This document shows positions 51,723 to 61,423 of a DNA stretch of 64,000 bases, piece after piece. Each line of letters starts with the position of its first letter. Position 1 is the first letter of the stretch. The DNA lies in contig AP031358.1 of assembly GCA_037833965.1 (NCBI GenBank), positions 12,346,001-12,410,000 of the forward strand. The letters run 5' to 3'. The position numbers and the translations under genes were made by a program. The notes under the pieces were generated by a model. The model was not told the DNA's origin. It did no database searches and saw only the letters and a program-made list of their open reading frames with translations. This stretch comes from Marchantia polymorpha subsp. ruderalis. Its lineage: Eukaryota > Streptophyta > Marchantiopsida > Marchantiales > Marchantiaceae.

Positions 51723-54296
51723 CTATCTACCACTCGCAGCATCTGCGCGAAACCAAACTACTCTACTGCACTCAGCAGATCCGGTGCTGCGCCTCCTGCG
51801 CGCCGGACTGCTCCGCTTACTGTCTCTACCTTGCCAGTCTTCCGACCGGCTGCGTAACCCCAGGCGTCGGAGCGCTGTGGTGACTTCCGACTGCAAGTGC
51901 GCCATAGTGTCGCACGCACCCGACAAGAAAGTTTCTAATTTTCTTGCCACTCGCCGCCGACTCCGACTGTCACCTTCCGTCAAGGCCGCCGCCCGAAGCT
52001 CGAACTCCCGGAGTGTAACCCTCTCTTGAGCTGCCACCTCCCAATGGGTGTATCCGTTTAGACAACGAGTCACCCGTGCCGCCAACTCTCCTCGTGCCCT
52101 GCAGCTGCTCTCCACCTCTGCCAGCTGCATTTCTAAATCCGCACGTTGTGCCCTCAAATCCGAGCACTCGGTTTGCAAGTTGCACAACAACTCCTCATCC
52201 TCCTTGCGGGCTCCTTGACTTTCCTCTAAGGCGCGCGTCTGGCGCGCAAGCTCGGCTGCTAGGACTTTGTTCTGTCTCCGCTCCTCCTGCAGTTCCGACT
52301 CGATCTTTGCCCGTATTAGTTCGGCCTCCGCCTGACTCTTCGTCGCCGCATCCTCCTTCTGCTGCTGCAAGGCTTGGTATAGCTTCTGGGTGACCGCCAG
52401 GTGTTGTCGGAGGGCGGTGTTCCTTTCCACATATACTTGGCAACTAGAGGCCCACTTTGCCACCTTGATCCTCGTCCTTCGCCTGATAGTCTCCACATAA
52501 GACTGCGGTTTTAAGGCACTTCCGTATTTGGATGTCTTGCGATCCAGATATCGCAGGAGTGGAACTATCTGTTCGCACAGCACCCCTGTTGGCGTTTTCT
52601 GCACCGAATCCGCTTCCTGCTCTTCCGAGCTCGTATCATCCTCAGTCTCGAGGATCTCAGTCGCCACAGAATCCCTTGGCGACTCCCTGGAACTGTGGCG
52701 CGCAGCAGCTTCCGCTGCGACTGCTGCTCCACTGCCTGCTAAAATATCCAGGGCAGTGGGAGATCCCACTGCTTGAGCCCCTGTTCCGGCTCGATCTTCG
52801 GTTTGTGAAGGGGTCGACGCCGCAGTGACTTTTGTCACTCTTGCACCGCCCGCTTCTGCTGCCTGTCCTTCCGGCACAATCTGCGCGGAAGGTGTCCTTG
52901 CTGAGGGTGCGTCCGCCGAAGGCGTCCGCACACTGGTCGTTGGCCCCATCCGTCTCGCAGTCGGCGAATCCGGCTGACTCTCTGTTGTCCGACTCGCAGT
53001 CGGCCGACCAGCAGTTGTCCGACTGGGAGTCGGATACACCCTGCGCGTCTTGACTCCACTTGGCCTGCTTGTTGGGGGCGTTCTTCCAGAAGTGCCTTCC
53101 GCCGAAGACGACCCTTTGAGGATTGTTGGCTCGTCAGCCAAACTCTCTTCTGCTTCCGGCCTGCTGTCCGGTTCAACGCGCCGTTCAGTTGGCCTTCCTT
53201 CCGCTTGTCGACCTTCAGTCATCCGACTCGCAGTCGGCCGGCTGTCAGTCCGTCCATTTCCTCCCGAAGGCCGTGGTGCCTTCTGTGCAGAGGTTTCTGC
53301 CGTCTTCCCTAGAACCTGAGCAATTATCTCTTCCTGTGTGAGATTCCGCCGGGTCGGAGTTCGCCTGGTCTCCTCAGTAACAGTTGGCATTCTGCGTGCC
53401 CTCTGTTTTGGTCGACTATGAGGCTCGGGGGTGGGCCGACCACGAGTCGGCGCAGCTGGTACTTCCGGCTGCCTGTCCTCAGGTCTCTCATCCCACTTCC
53501 GCTTGCGCGGAATGCGCTCACTTCGACGTTCTTCTGCTGCTCTGGCTGGAGCCGGAGCCGGAGGCGTACTGGCAGGTTCCTCGTCCGGATCCGTGTCTAC
53601 TTCGGCCTCCCTCGAATATCTACCTGGATAAGACCGGCTCAGCTGCGGAAACCGAGTTTTCTCAGCATTCGTCAAACATCCCATCGCCCGGTAAAACACG
53701 ATTAAGTAAGGCGATAGATGATTGAGCGTTCCTCCCCTCTCTTCTTGCGCATGTTGGCGCGTCACCTTCCACAGGAGCCGTGCCCAATGCACCGGAGCTC
53801 CTGACAACACTAGCTCCACGAACTCTACCTGCCAACCATGCATGTAAGCGGTCTTGGTCGGCTGCAATATCTGCAGCAATGCCGTCGCGACATTTCTCCG
53901 CAATCGATCCTTGTAATCCCGTGTCCGGAAACCGTTCTTGGGATGTCTAGCCACCTTGAAGAGCTCATTGTAAGAGACTTCTTCCTCCTGGGACACTTTC
54001 ACGCTGTCGGCCTCGAAGAGGAGATCCCCTTCCTCGCCGGCACACCTGCCCAACACCTGCGCCCAATTGCAAATTTCCCATCTCTCTGGGTGTGGGCGAA
54101 ATCCGCGAGAAGGCTTGTGTCTCTCTTGCAGATACTCGCGCACCATCTCCGGACACGTCCAATTCCACCCCCAGAGGAGAAAATCGAGCTTCAGCCTCGT
54201 CAGCACATCTTGAAATGCGCGTAGACCGATCTGCGGCACCCTGAGTGGAGACACTCGCAGTTGGGGAACCTTCGACATTGCGTTGCCTGCACACAC
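51723..54296 (-). CDS. LTR-encoded coiled-coil protein, family A (857 aa, uninterrupted)
   Basis: A long frame inside U3, in the same sense as gag-pol. It ends 33 bp before the TATA box. Residues about 7-228 form a conserved, probably folded domain (LDFLLWGWNWTCPEMVREYL at about 38-57, RTRDYKDRLRRN, GGTLNHLSPYLIVFYRA). Its style recalls plant retroelement-associated 'putative plant transposon protein' domains, but I cannot confirm that. Basic clusters PRKRKW (263-268) and RPKQRARR (295-302) could be nuclear signals. A P/S/T/R-rich, probably disordered middle follows to about 545, then an acidic patch (ETEDDTSSEEQEAD), a coiled coil at about 620-740, a second conserved block (THWEVAAQERVTLREFELRAA) and a basic tail (PARRRRSTGS). 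The likely start is M1 or M7 (MSKVPQ). In the genomic RNA it would lie after pol, the env position. Function unknown; a structural or accessory protein is possible. Confidence 0.8.
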   Translation of the reverse strand: MCAGNAMSKVPQLRVSPLRVPQIGLRAFQDVLTRLKLDFLLWGWNWTCPEMVREYLQERHKPSRGFRPHPERWEICNWAQVLGRCAGEEGDLLFEADSVKVSQEEEVSYNELFKVARHPKNGFRTRDYKDRLRRNVATALLQILQPTKTAYMHGWQVEFVELVLSGAPVHWARLLWKVTRQHAQEERGGTLNHLSPYLIVFYRAMGCLTNAEKTRFPQLSRSYPGRYSREAEVDTDPDEEPASTPPAPAPARAAEERRSERIPRKRKWDERPEDRQPEVPAAPTRGRPTPEPHSRPKQRARRMPTVTEETRRTPTRRNLTQEEIIAQVLGKTAETSAQKAPRPSGGNGRTDSRPTASRMTEGRQAEGRPTERRVEPDSRPEAEESLADEPTILKGSSSAEGTSGRTPPTSRPSGVKTRRVYPTPSRTTAGRPTASRTTESQPDSPTARRMGPTTSVRTPSADAPSARTPSAQIVPEGQAAEAGGARVTKVTAASTPSQTEDRAGTGAQAVGSPTALDILAGSGAAVAAEAAARHSSRESPRDSVATEILETEDDTSSEEQEADSVQKTPTGVLCEQIVPLLRYLDRKTSKYGSALKPQSYVETIRRRTRIKVAKWASSCQVYVERNTALRQHLAVTQKLYQALQQQKEDAATKSQAEAELIRAKIESELQEERRQNKVLAAELARQTRALEESQGARKEDEELLCNLQTECSDLRAQRADLEMQLAEVESSCRARGELAARVTRCLNGYTHWEVAAQERVTLREFELRAAALTEGDSRSRRRVARKLETFLSGACDTMAHLQSEVTTALRRLGLRSRSEDWQGRDSKRSSPARRRRSTGSAECSRVVWFRADAASGR

Positions 54297-55669
54297 AAAC
54301 GTTCTCCCTTTCGCTCACTCTCTCACAATCGCCACTGCGCGTCGGCCACTCAAGCACTGACTGCTCACTCTCTCTGCGCTCGTTCAAGATCGCTACTCCC
54401 AATTCTTTCAAGGTCCGCCAAGATCCTTGTGCAACTCGTCTCCGCACTCTCTACTCTCACTGCAGGTCGCTCCGCCCTTGCGCGTAATCTTGGAACTGGA
54501 AATCGCAAAGTCAAGAATGAGAGAATGAGACTGGAACGCAGTCTTTTCTTCTCCGATTTCAAGAACGTCCAACGTTCTTACTGGTTGCAACGTACGCAGC
54601 CGGCTATACGGCTTAACGGTTCGCCCTTTGCATGCGCGAATTCACGTCTCCGCACTGCGCGCATTCGCATGCTTAAACGTTGAATTCTCCCGCCGCCGCC
54701 ACCTTCCGGACTCGAGTCCGCTGCAGGGTATACGTCGGCCCTGTTGTCTTTTCCTAGCCCGCCCTTCTCCGGAGGCGTGTCGCCGCTGGCGCGTTCATTA
54801 TCCGTCGGCGCCTTGCTGGAGGCGCACATCCAGCCGGAGCGAATTACGCCGGCGCGCAGTCGTACCGCCTATTTTGTCCTTTATGCCTCGTCCGTTGCTG
54901 CCAGCGCATATCCGTCAGCGCAACTCATGCCAGCGCATCCGGCCGTCAGCGCCACGTCGGAGGCGTACATCCGACCGGCGCTTTCCTTCCATGAACAGCC
55001 GCCAAGGGCGCTTCCGACTCTGAGTTGGTTTCCTCCTGTGAGCGCGTGATTCCGCCGAAGGCGCATCGCCGAGGGCGTACGGGAATCCTTTCCGGCTGTG
55101 AACCCTAGCGCGAACGGCGCATGTCCGGCTACGAGTTTTCCGACGCTCATAACTTCTCCATTCCTGATCCATCTCCGGCGCTCTTGGACTCGTTAGAACG
55201 AGCGTCCCGAGCTCTTTCTAATGCAACTTCAACCAACTGGATCTACCGTGTATCCCGATTGTTATGAAGGTTTTCCCTTTCCGCGCTAGCGGCGCTTCGC
55301 CGAAGGCGCACTCATGGTCGGATGCCTTTAGAGGTCCGGGCCCTTCTCCTGACGTCTTTAGCAAAACCTCCTCCTGAGGTGTCTGCGCCGGAAGCGTAGC
55401 TTCCTTATACGCTAGAGGCGCGTGAGTAGAGACACCTCAAAAAGGAGCTTTTGCCGAAGGCGCCGAAGACGTTGGCGTTGGTACATCCGACTACGTGATT
55501 CTTTGTGCCCTCGTGACGATCTCATCAATCCACTCTATTTAGCGTACCCTTCTCTAGCTACAAACACTGCTTTGGTACTAGTTTTCTAAAATTGTTTAAA
55601 TTCTGTAAAAAAACAAAAAGTGTGTTACCACATGCCCCCCTCCTCAATTGTGAGCGCCCACGCGAACAT

Positions 55670-58411
55670 TTACACGTGGTATTTCTTCAGACGCCATCCG
55701 TTCACGCGGGTGCCTAACCATTCTCCCGTGAGATCTGCGAGTTGGATGGATCCATTTGGAAAAACTTCTATCACCTTGTAAGGTCCCATCCACCTCAAGT
55801 GGAGCTTGCCTGGAAATCTAGCATGTCTGCTATCGTATAGCAGAGCCAAATCGCCCTTCTCCAGCAGTACTGGTTTGAGCCTTCGATCGTACTTCTCCTT
55901 CCGCCTGAGTTGTAATTGCTTTGTCCGATCTTCGGCCTCTTGACGTCTTTCCTCCAGTGCCATTACCTCTTGCAGTCGATATGCCTGACTTTCTTCCGCG
56001 TCCAGCCTTCTCTGATCTAAGGTCCTCTTGGTAGGTATCTCGAATTCGATGGGTAAGATCGGATGCTGCCCATAAACTAGGAAGTAAGGTGTTTGCCTGG
56101 TGGTGACTTTTTCTGCCGTTCTATATGCCCATAAGGCGGCCGGTAGTTTGGTGTCCCAGTCATGAGCATGGTTTACAGTCACTTTGAGGAGTATCTTACA
56201 GAGTAATCCATTGGACTTCTCTGTCAGACCATTTGCCTTGGGGTTGTATGGAGTAGTCTTCCGATGCTTAATCTGGAAGTGCCGCGTCAAACTTTCTATC
56301 ACCTGATTCAGAAAGTGCGTTCCTCTGTCACTGACTATTTCTAGGGGGCACCCGTAGCGTGTGATGATGGATTCGAATAGGAACCGTGCTACTGCGGCTG
56401 CGTCGTCGTGCCTTGTGGCTTCTGCCTCCACCATCTTGGTCGCATAGTCTGTTGCTACCAATATGTAGCGCCTGCGCGTGCCTTTAGTGACAGGTTGTAT
56501 TGGTCCCACGAAGTCGATCCCCCATTTTTCAAATGGTGCCAATGGCATGATTGGTGTAAGAGGCCATCTCGTGGTCGGAGTCGGCCTTCCCGTCCTCTGG
56601 CAGCTGTCGCATTTGCGAACGTAGTCGTGTACATCTTTGAACATCGTCGGCCACTAGTATCCTGCATTCACAATTTTGGTCACTGTATTTCTGGTGGCGT
56701 AGTGACCACCAGCGTCTTCTGTGTGCATGGCTTTTACAACTCGCGGGACTTCAGACTCCTCTAGACATCTGCACAGCCTGTCGTCCGCCATTTTCTTGAA
56801 CAAGACCCCCTGTTGAAGCTGGTAAGGTCCCGCTTTATGAACGAAGACTGTGCGCTGCTCCGCATCCAATCCTTCCGGACATTGGAGTGTGAGCAGAAAC
56901 CTGTATAAGTCCGCGTACCTAGACTCATGGCTGGCGGACAACTGAAAAAGTTGTTCGTCGGGAAAATCATCCACGACTTCCTCCTCTATGGGTTCGGTCC
57001 ATAGTCGGGAGAGGTAGTCCGCGTTCTCATGGTGAACGCCTTTCCGTGTCTGTACAGTGTAGGTGAATTCCTGCAGCAGTAGTACCCACCTGGCAATTCG
57101 TCCGGACAGATCCGCCTTCTTCACCAGGTGCTGTAAGGCGTAATGATCTACATGAAACACGAACTCATAGCAGATCAAATAATGTCGGAACTTCTTACAG
57201 GAGTACACCATTCCCAACGCCTCCCTCTCAGTTGTCGTGTACTTCTTCTCTGCTGCTGACAACTGACGACTCGCGAAGTAAATCGGGTAGTCTTTCTTGT
57301 TGTCGTCCTTCTGACTGAGAACCACCCCGATTGCAAACGCCGACGTGTCTACATAGACATGGAAAGGTCTGTTCCAATCCGGACTTCTCAGAACCGGAGC
57401 AGTCGTCAGTTTGGCTTTGAGCGTTTCAAACGCCAGCTGTTGCTCTTTGCCCCACACATAGGGTTCCTCCTTCTTAAGCAGCTTCGTCAGGTTGGCTGCC
57501 AAGATGGCGTACATATTTATGAACCTTCTGTAATAACCTACATGGCCAAGGAAGGCCCTCAACTCACGCAGATTCGTTGGCGGCTGCAGTTCGAGAATAA
57601 TCTTCACCTTCTCTACATCCACTGCAATGCCATCGGACGAAACTCGGTGCCCTAGCAGGATTCCGCTGGTCATGAAGAAGAAACATTTCTCAGGGTGTAA
57701 GGACAAGCTGCTCTCCCTACATCTGTCGAACGTTTGCCGAAGATGGTTAAGGTGCTCCGACCTCTTACCGAAGACACAAAAGTCGTCGATGAAAATTTCT
57801 AGGAACTTCCTCAGGTGCTCTTGGAAAATGTTTGTCATCATCCGCTGGAACGTCGCTGGCGCGTTGCACAGACCGAACGGCATCTTGTGATAAGCATAGG
57901 TTCCCCAGTCGGTCGTGAAGGTTGTTTTGTCCTTGTCCTGTTCCCTGATGGACACCTGGTTGTAGCCGGAGAATCCGTCTAGGAAACTGTAGCATTCATG
58001 CCCTGCTACATGGTCTAAAATAGAGTCTGTGAAAGGAAGAGGGTGATGGTCCTTCCTCGTTGCTGCGTTCAGCTTTCGGAAGTCCTGGCACACCCGGATC
58101 TTACCCGTCAGTTTCTTGGGCACGATCACGATAGGCGACACCCACTCGCTACTGAGTACCGAGTAGATGATTCCTGCGCTCAGGTACTTATCGATTTCGT
58201 CCTTCACCAATAATGAATATTTTGGGTTGAGCCTGTATTGGCGTTGGCGAACCGGAACTGCCTCGTCCAACAAGTCGATCCTGTGCTCTCCATACCTTGC
58301 AGGTATGCCTTTCATGTCTTCAATCTTCCATGCGAAGACATCCTCATACTGGCGAAGAAACGCCTTTACCCTGTTCAACTCTTCTCCTTGTACCTGGCTT
58401 GACACCTTCAA
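55670..58411 (-). pseudogene. pol: Family A pol (relic, about one break)
   Basis: RT, RNase H and integrase of family A. They are very similar to family B in all motifs: FIDDFCVFG, VYVDTSAFAIG, GIDFVGP, VSDRGTHF and NGLTEKS. The C-terminus NGWRLKKYHV has no chromodomain. The polypurine tract lies just beyond, at 55633-55647. The protein is close to B although the gag and LTR sequences have diverged much more. About one break is present. Confidence 0.92.
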
Positions 58412-58504
58412 GCCTTTACCTGGACTGAGTTGCAGTTCGCAGCAATCACTCGGGTCAACAATCCCCTCTGTGTGACTGATCTCGCTTCTGCCCAGTCCGG
58501 CTGC

Positions 58505-58513
58505 TAGTTGCTA
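58505..58513 (-). promoter_or_regulatory. Gag-pol stop with read-through context, family A
   Basis: TAG CAA CTA on the minus strand, again fitting UAG-CAR-YYA, at the end of gag-pro and in phase with pol. The third base group differs from family B (CTA for TTA) yet stays within the consensus. Confidence 0.7.
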
Positions 58514-61340
58514 TTCCTCATCCGGATACACCTCGTCTCCTTCCTCCTCAATGGAGCAGCAAGTGACGTAGCCCACAAAGTCCTTCCGACGTTTCGGTCT
58601 CTGAAGTGCATGATGAGCTGGTCTCTCCTCCGGTTGTGTAACCGGAGGTGGTGGAAGGTGTTTCGCCCTCATGGGGTACCTTGGTCCACGGTACGGTAAT
58701 GACAGTCGGAGGGTCAGCAGGGCTACGGAACTGTAATCTCTTCCTACTCCAGTCACACCTTGCTTTGGCGTCGTATAGCCACGGTCTGCCAAGCAGCACA
58801 TCATAACCTTTCTTCATCAGAGGTTGCAGTATTATGTAGGACAGTTGAAAGTCCACTCCTCCAATGTTGGTTCTCACATTGCTCAACATTCCTAGTGGCA
58901 TTCTGCGTGTTTGATCGGCCAGTCGCAATACTCGGGATGTAGGCTCGAAGGTCTGGAACCCCAAGGAGTTCGCTGTCTCCTCGGTCATGATATTCACGCC
59001 CGAGCCGGAGTCCACTGGTACCTTCTGTATGACGCAGCCTCCGATCTCTACCTCGATCTCTGGAGGTCCCAGGTCTCCTCCTTCCACTCTGTACACAGCC
59101 GGAAGTTTCTCTTTTCGGGGTTTGCGTGGTCGGCGCAACGAAAGCATCAGCATCCTCCTGTACGTCTTATTGTCTTCCAACAATTGGTGGAAGGAAATAT
59201 TTGCCCTCTGGCTCCCCATGTCTTTCACTATGTCGTAGGGAGTGCTGGAAGTCACGGCCGGAAGTTTCCCTGTACTCGCGGTCGGAAGGGGTGTAGGGGG
59301 CCTAACTGCCTTCCGGTCGTCGGATGTCATTCCGGCGCCCAGTGCTTCCTTGATGAGGTGACTCACCTCATCTTTGATGTCTGGAAGGTAATCTCGAGTC
59401 CGGAACTCTTCCGAATACCTGTTCGCCTTTTCTGAGTTCTGCTCCGGCTGGGTGTTTCTCATAGCCGGAGGTGTACTTGGCGTTCTCCTTTGGCCTTCTC
59501 TAACTTCTTTAGACTTCCTCCTCTCTTCCCTACGCTCGAGGCGGCGAGTGTCCTCATGGCCTTCTCCTCTCCTCTTCGAACTTCGGGTTTCTACCCGGCC
59601 GCACATTACTTCTTCCTCTGGCCATACTTCGTTTTCTTCAGCTGGGTCCAGACTCAGTTCTACCTGGTTGACCTGCACCTCTTCCTTGCCAGGTGTCGAT
59701 ACGAAACGCACGGCTGGCCTAGGGAGTTGGGGCTGATCACATTCAGCTGCTGTATGTCCGGACTTCTTGCAATTGCTGCACAATGGTGCATACCCCATTG
59801 GCTTCCTCGGGTGGGGACAACTTGGCGCGTAATGCCCCATGTCTCCGCAGTTGTAGCAACCATCGAATTGTGGTCGAGGTCGGTTGTGATTGCCTGGAGG
59901 TGCCATGCGTCTTGGTGGGAGTGTACCCGCCATTTCCCTCGGAACAAAGCGCGGTATATGCACCGGTGGGTTCGGAGTTGTAGCTGGAGCTGTCTGTACC
60001 GAGTAGGCGGTGTCCTCAACCTGCTCAGCATAATACATAGGCGGCTCAGCATAATACATGGGGTTCTCCCACTGTGGTGCCCATTCGACCGCATTCACTG
60101 GGTAAGATGGCCTCGCGGACATGCACTCCGTGTTGGCATGTCCCACCTGTCCGCACGTAGTACACCAGAGATTCGCTCGTTGTCTCGCAGGTGATTTACG
60201 TCGGTCTTGGCCTCCCACTACATGAACTTTCAGGTCCGCAAAATTCTTCACCAGGTTGTCTACCTTGGCTGCGATGTCCCCTTGAGTCTTCACTGGGATT
60301 CCCTTACCTCGATCTTTCTTCTTGATCGCACTGCGTTTCTTCTTCCGTCTTTCTTCTTCTGAAGATGACGAGTCCTCTTCCTCTTCCGAGGAAGAACTTG
60401 ATTCGGAGGAGCTTGATTCTTCTGTCGAGGAAGGCGAGTTCCTTCTCTTCCGACGTCCGCCTTGCGACTTCTTCTTCGTCGACCGTCGGTCGCGTCTTCG
60501 AGTGTCAAGGGTTGACGTCTCAAAGGTCTCCGCGGAAGCTATCACATCTTGGATTGTGTCAGTCTTGCCCCTCCTACAGAAGGTCTCCATTTCTCTTGAG
60601 AGCCCTGTCACATACCAATCCACTGCCTGTTGTACCGAATACGGTTCTCCCGGGCCTGTCTTCGGAATTCGATCTAGGAGGTCTTGGAATCTCTCAGTGT
60701 AGTCTCGAAGATTCTCCTTCCGCTCGCGTCGAAGATTTCGGAGTCGGGTCAGAACTCGACTGTCATATCCGAGTTCGCGGAACCGCCTCAGAAACTTTTC
60801 CTTGAGCTGAGCCCAGGTCCGGATGCCAGTGGGGTCGGTGCTCTCATGGTTGTACCAGCTACGCACTCGTCTGCGTAGCAGGCTAGGAAAGATTCGTAAT
60901 CTGTCTTCATCACTGGTCTCACGATTGGCGATGGAGACAGACTCGAAGAGCTTTATGTATGAATCTGCATCATCGTCGTCGCCCGTTCCCGTGTATCTTG
61001 GATACGAATGTTTGGTGGTAGGTTGGGAAAACACCTGGCGGAGATTGGCTTGATGTTCTGCCATCGGGGATCCTGTCGACGGACTGATCCTAGGTTGGCC
61101 AAACTCAGGAAGAGTTCCTGTCGGAGGGATGTCCAATAGAACTGTTAGCTCAATGCTCTCGGTAGGTGAACTGGAACGCCTTTGTCTTCCAGTAGTCGGT
61201 GATGGCGATCTTTCTGCAGAGTCCTCACCGGGAGTCTTCTTTTTAGTTCGCCGTTTTGTTTCCACGGCTTTTTCTGAATCTCGACGGAGTTTCCGTGTGG
61301 CTCTCGCACTCAGGTTTCCCACACTATCGCTCGTCGACAT
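58511..61340 (-). pseudogene. gag: Family A gag-protease (relic, about one break)
   Basis: The family A Gag precursor, same layout as B. After an MSTSDSVGNL start come the capsid-like region (KHSYPRY, RSWYNHES, RDYTERFQDLLDRIP), an S/E-rich and K/R-rich low-complexity part and three zinc knuckles (CTTCGQVGHANTEC, CYNCGDMGHYAPSC, CSNCKKSGHTAAEC). The protease motif is VDSGSG. About one break is present near the C-terminal end. The start lies 44 bp past the primer site at 61384-61401. Confidence 0.9.
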
Positions 61341-61383
61341 TCACCGAGCATTGCTGCTCAAGGTTTCTGGTGTTGACGCACTG

Positions 61384-61401
61384 TCCCCGGCAGCGGCGCC
61401 A
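61384..61401 (-). other. Primer-binding site, tRNA-Asp type (family A)
   Basis: TGGCGCCGCTGCCGGGGA on the minus strand, 22 bp from the LTR boundary at 61424. It is identical to 625-642 and 15688-15705. Confidence 0.85.
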
Positions 61402-61423
61402 AAAAGAAGTTGTCGGCTCCTTA

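Larger units (their letters stand above)
50761..55632 (-). repeat. Family A 3' LTR (copy A-4, uninterrupted, 4,872 bp)
   Basis: The reference copy for the family A LTR. In sense order: TGTGGTAACACAC start; 65-bp inverted repeat (55375-55439); 1.3 kb of U3 before the ORF; LTR ORF; TATA box (51683-51689); hairpin (51661-51677); R/U5 with CTCGACTCGGAGG repeats and an (AC)n tract; TTACA end. Its length is exceptional for an LTR and nearly equals the 5.8-kb internal region. Confidence 0.95.

Noticed and set aside
51723-54296. The LTR ORF as an envelope protein
   Set aside because: I see no signal peptide and no membrane-spanning segment; the protein is charged, disordered and coiled-coil. Only its position recalls env.
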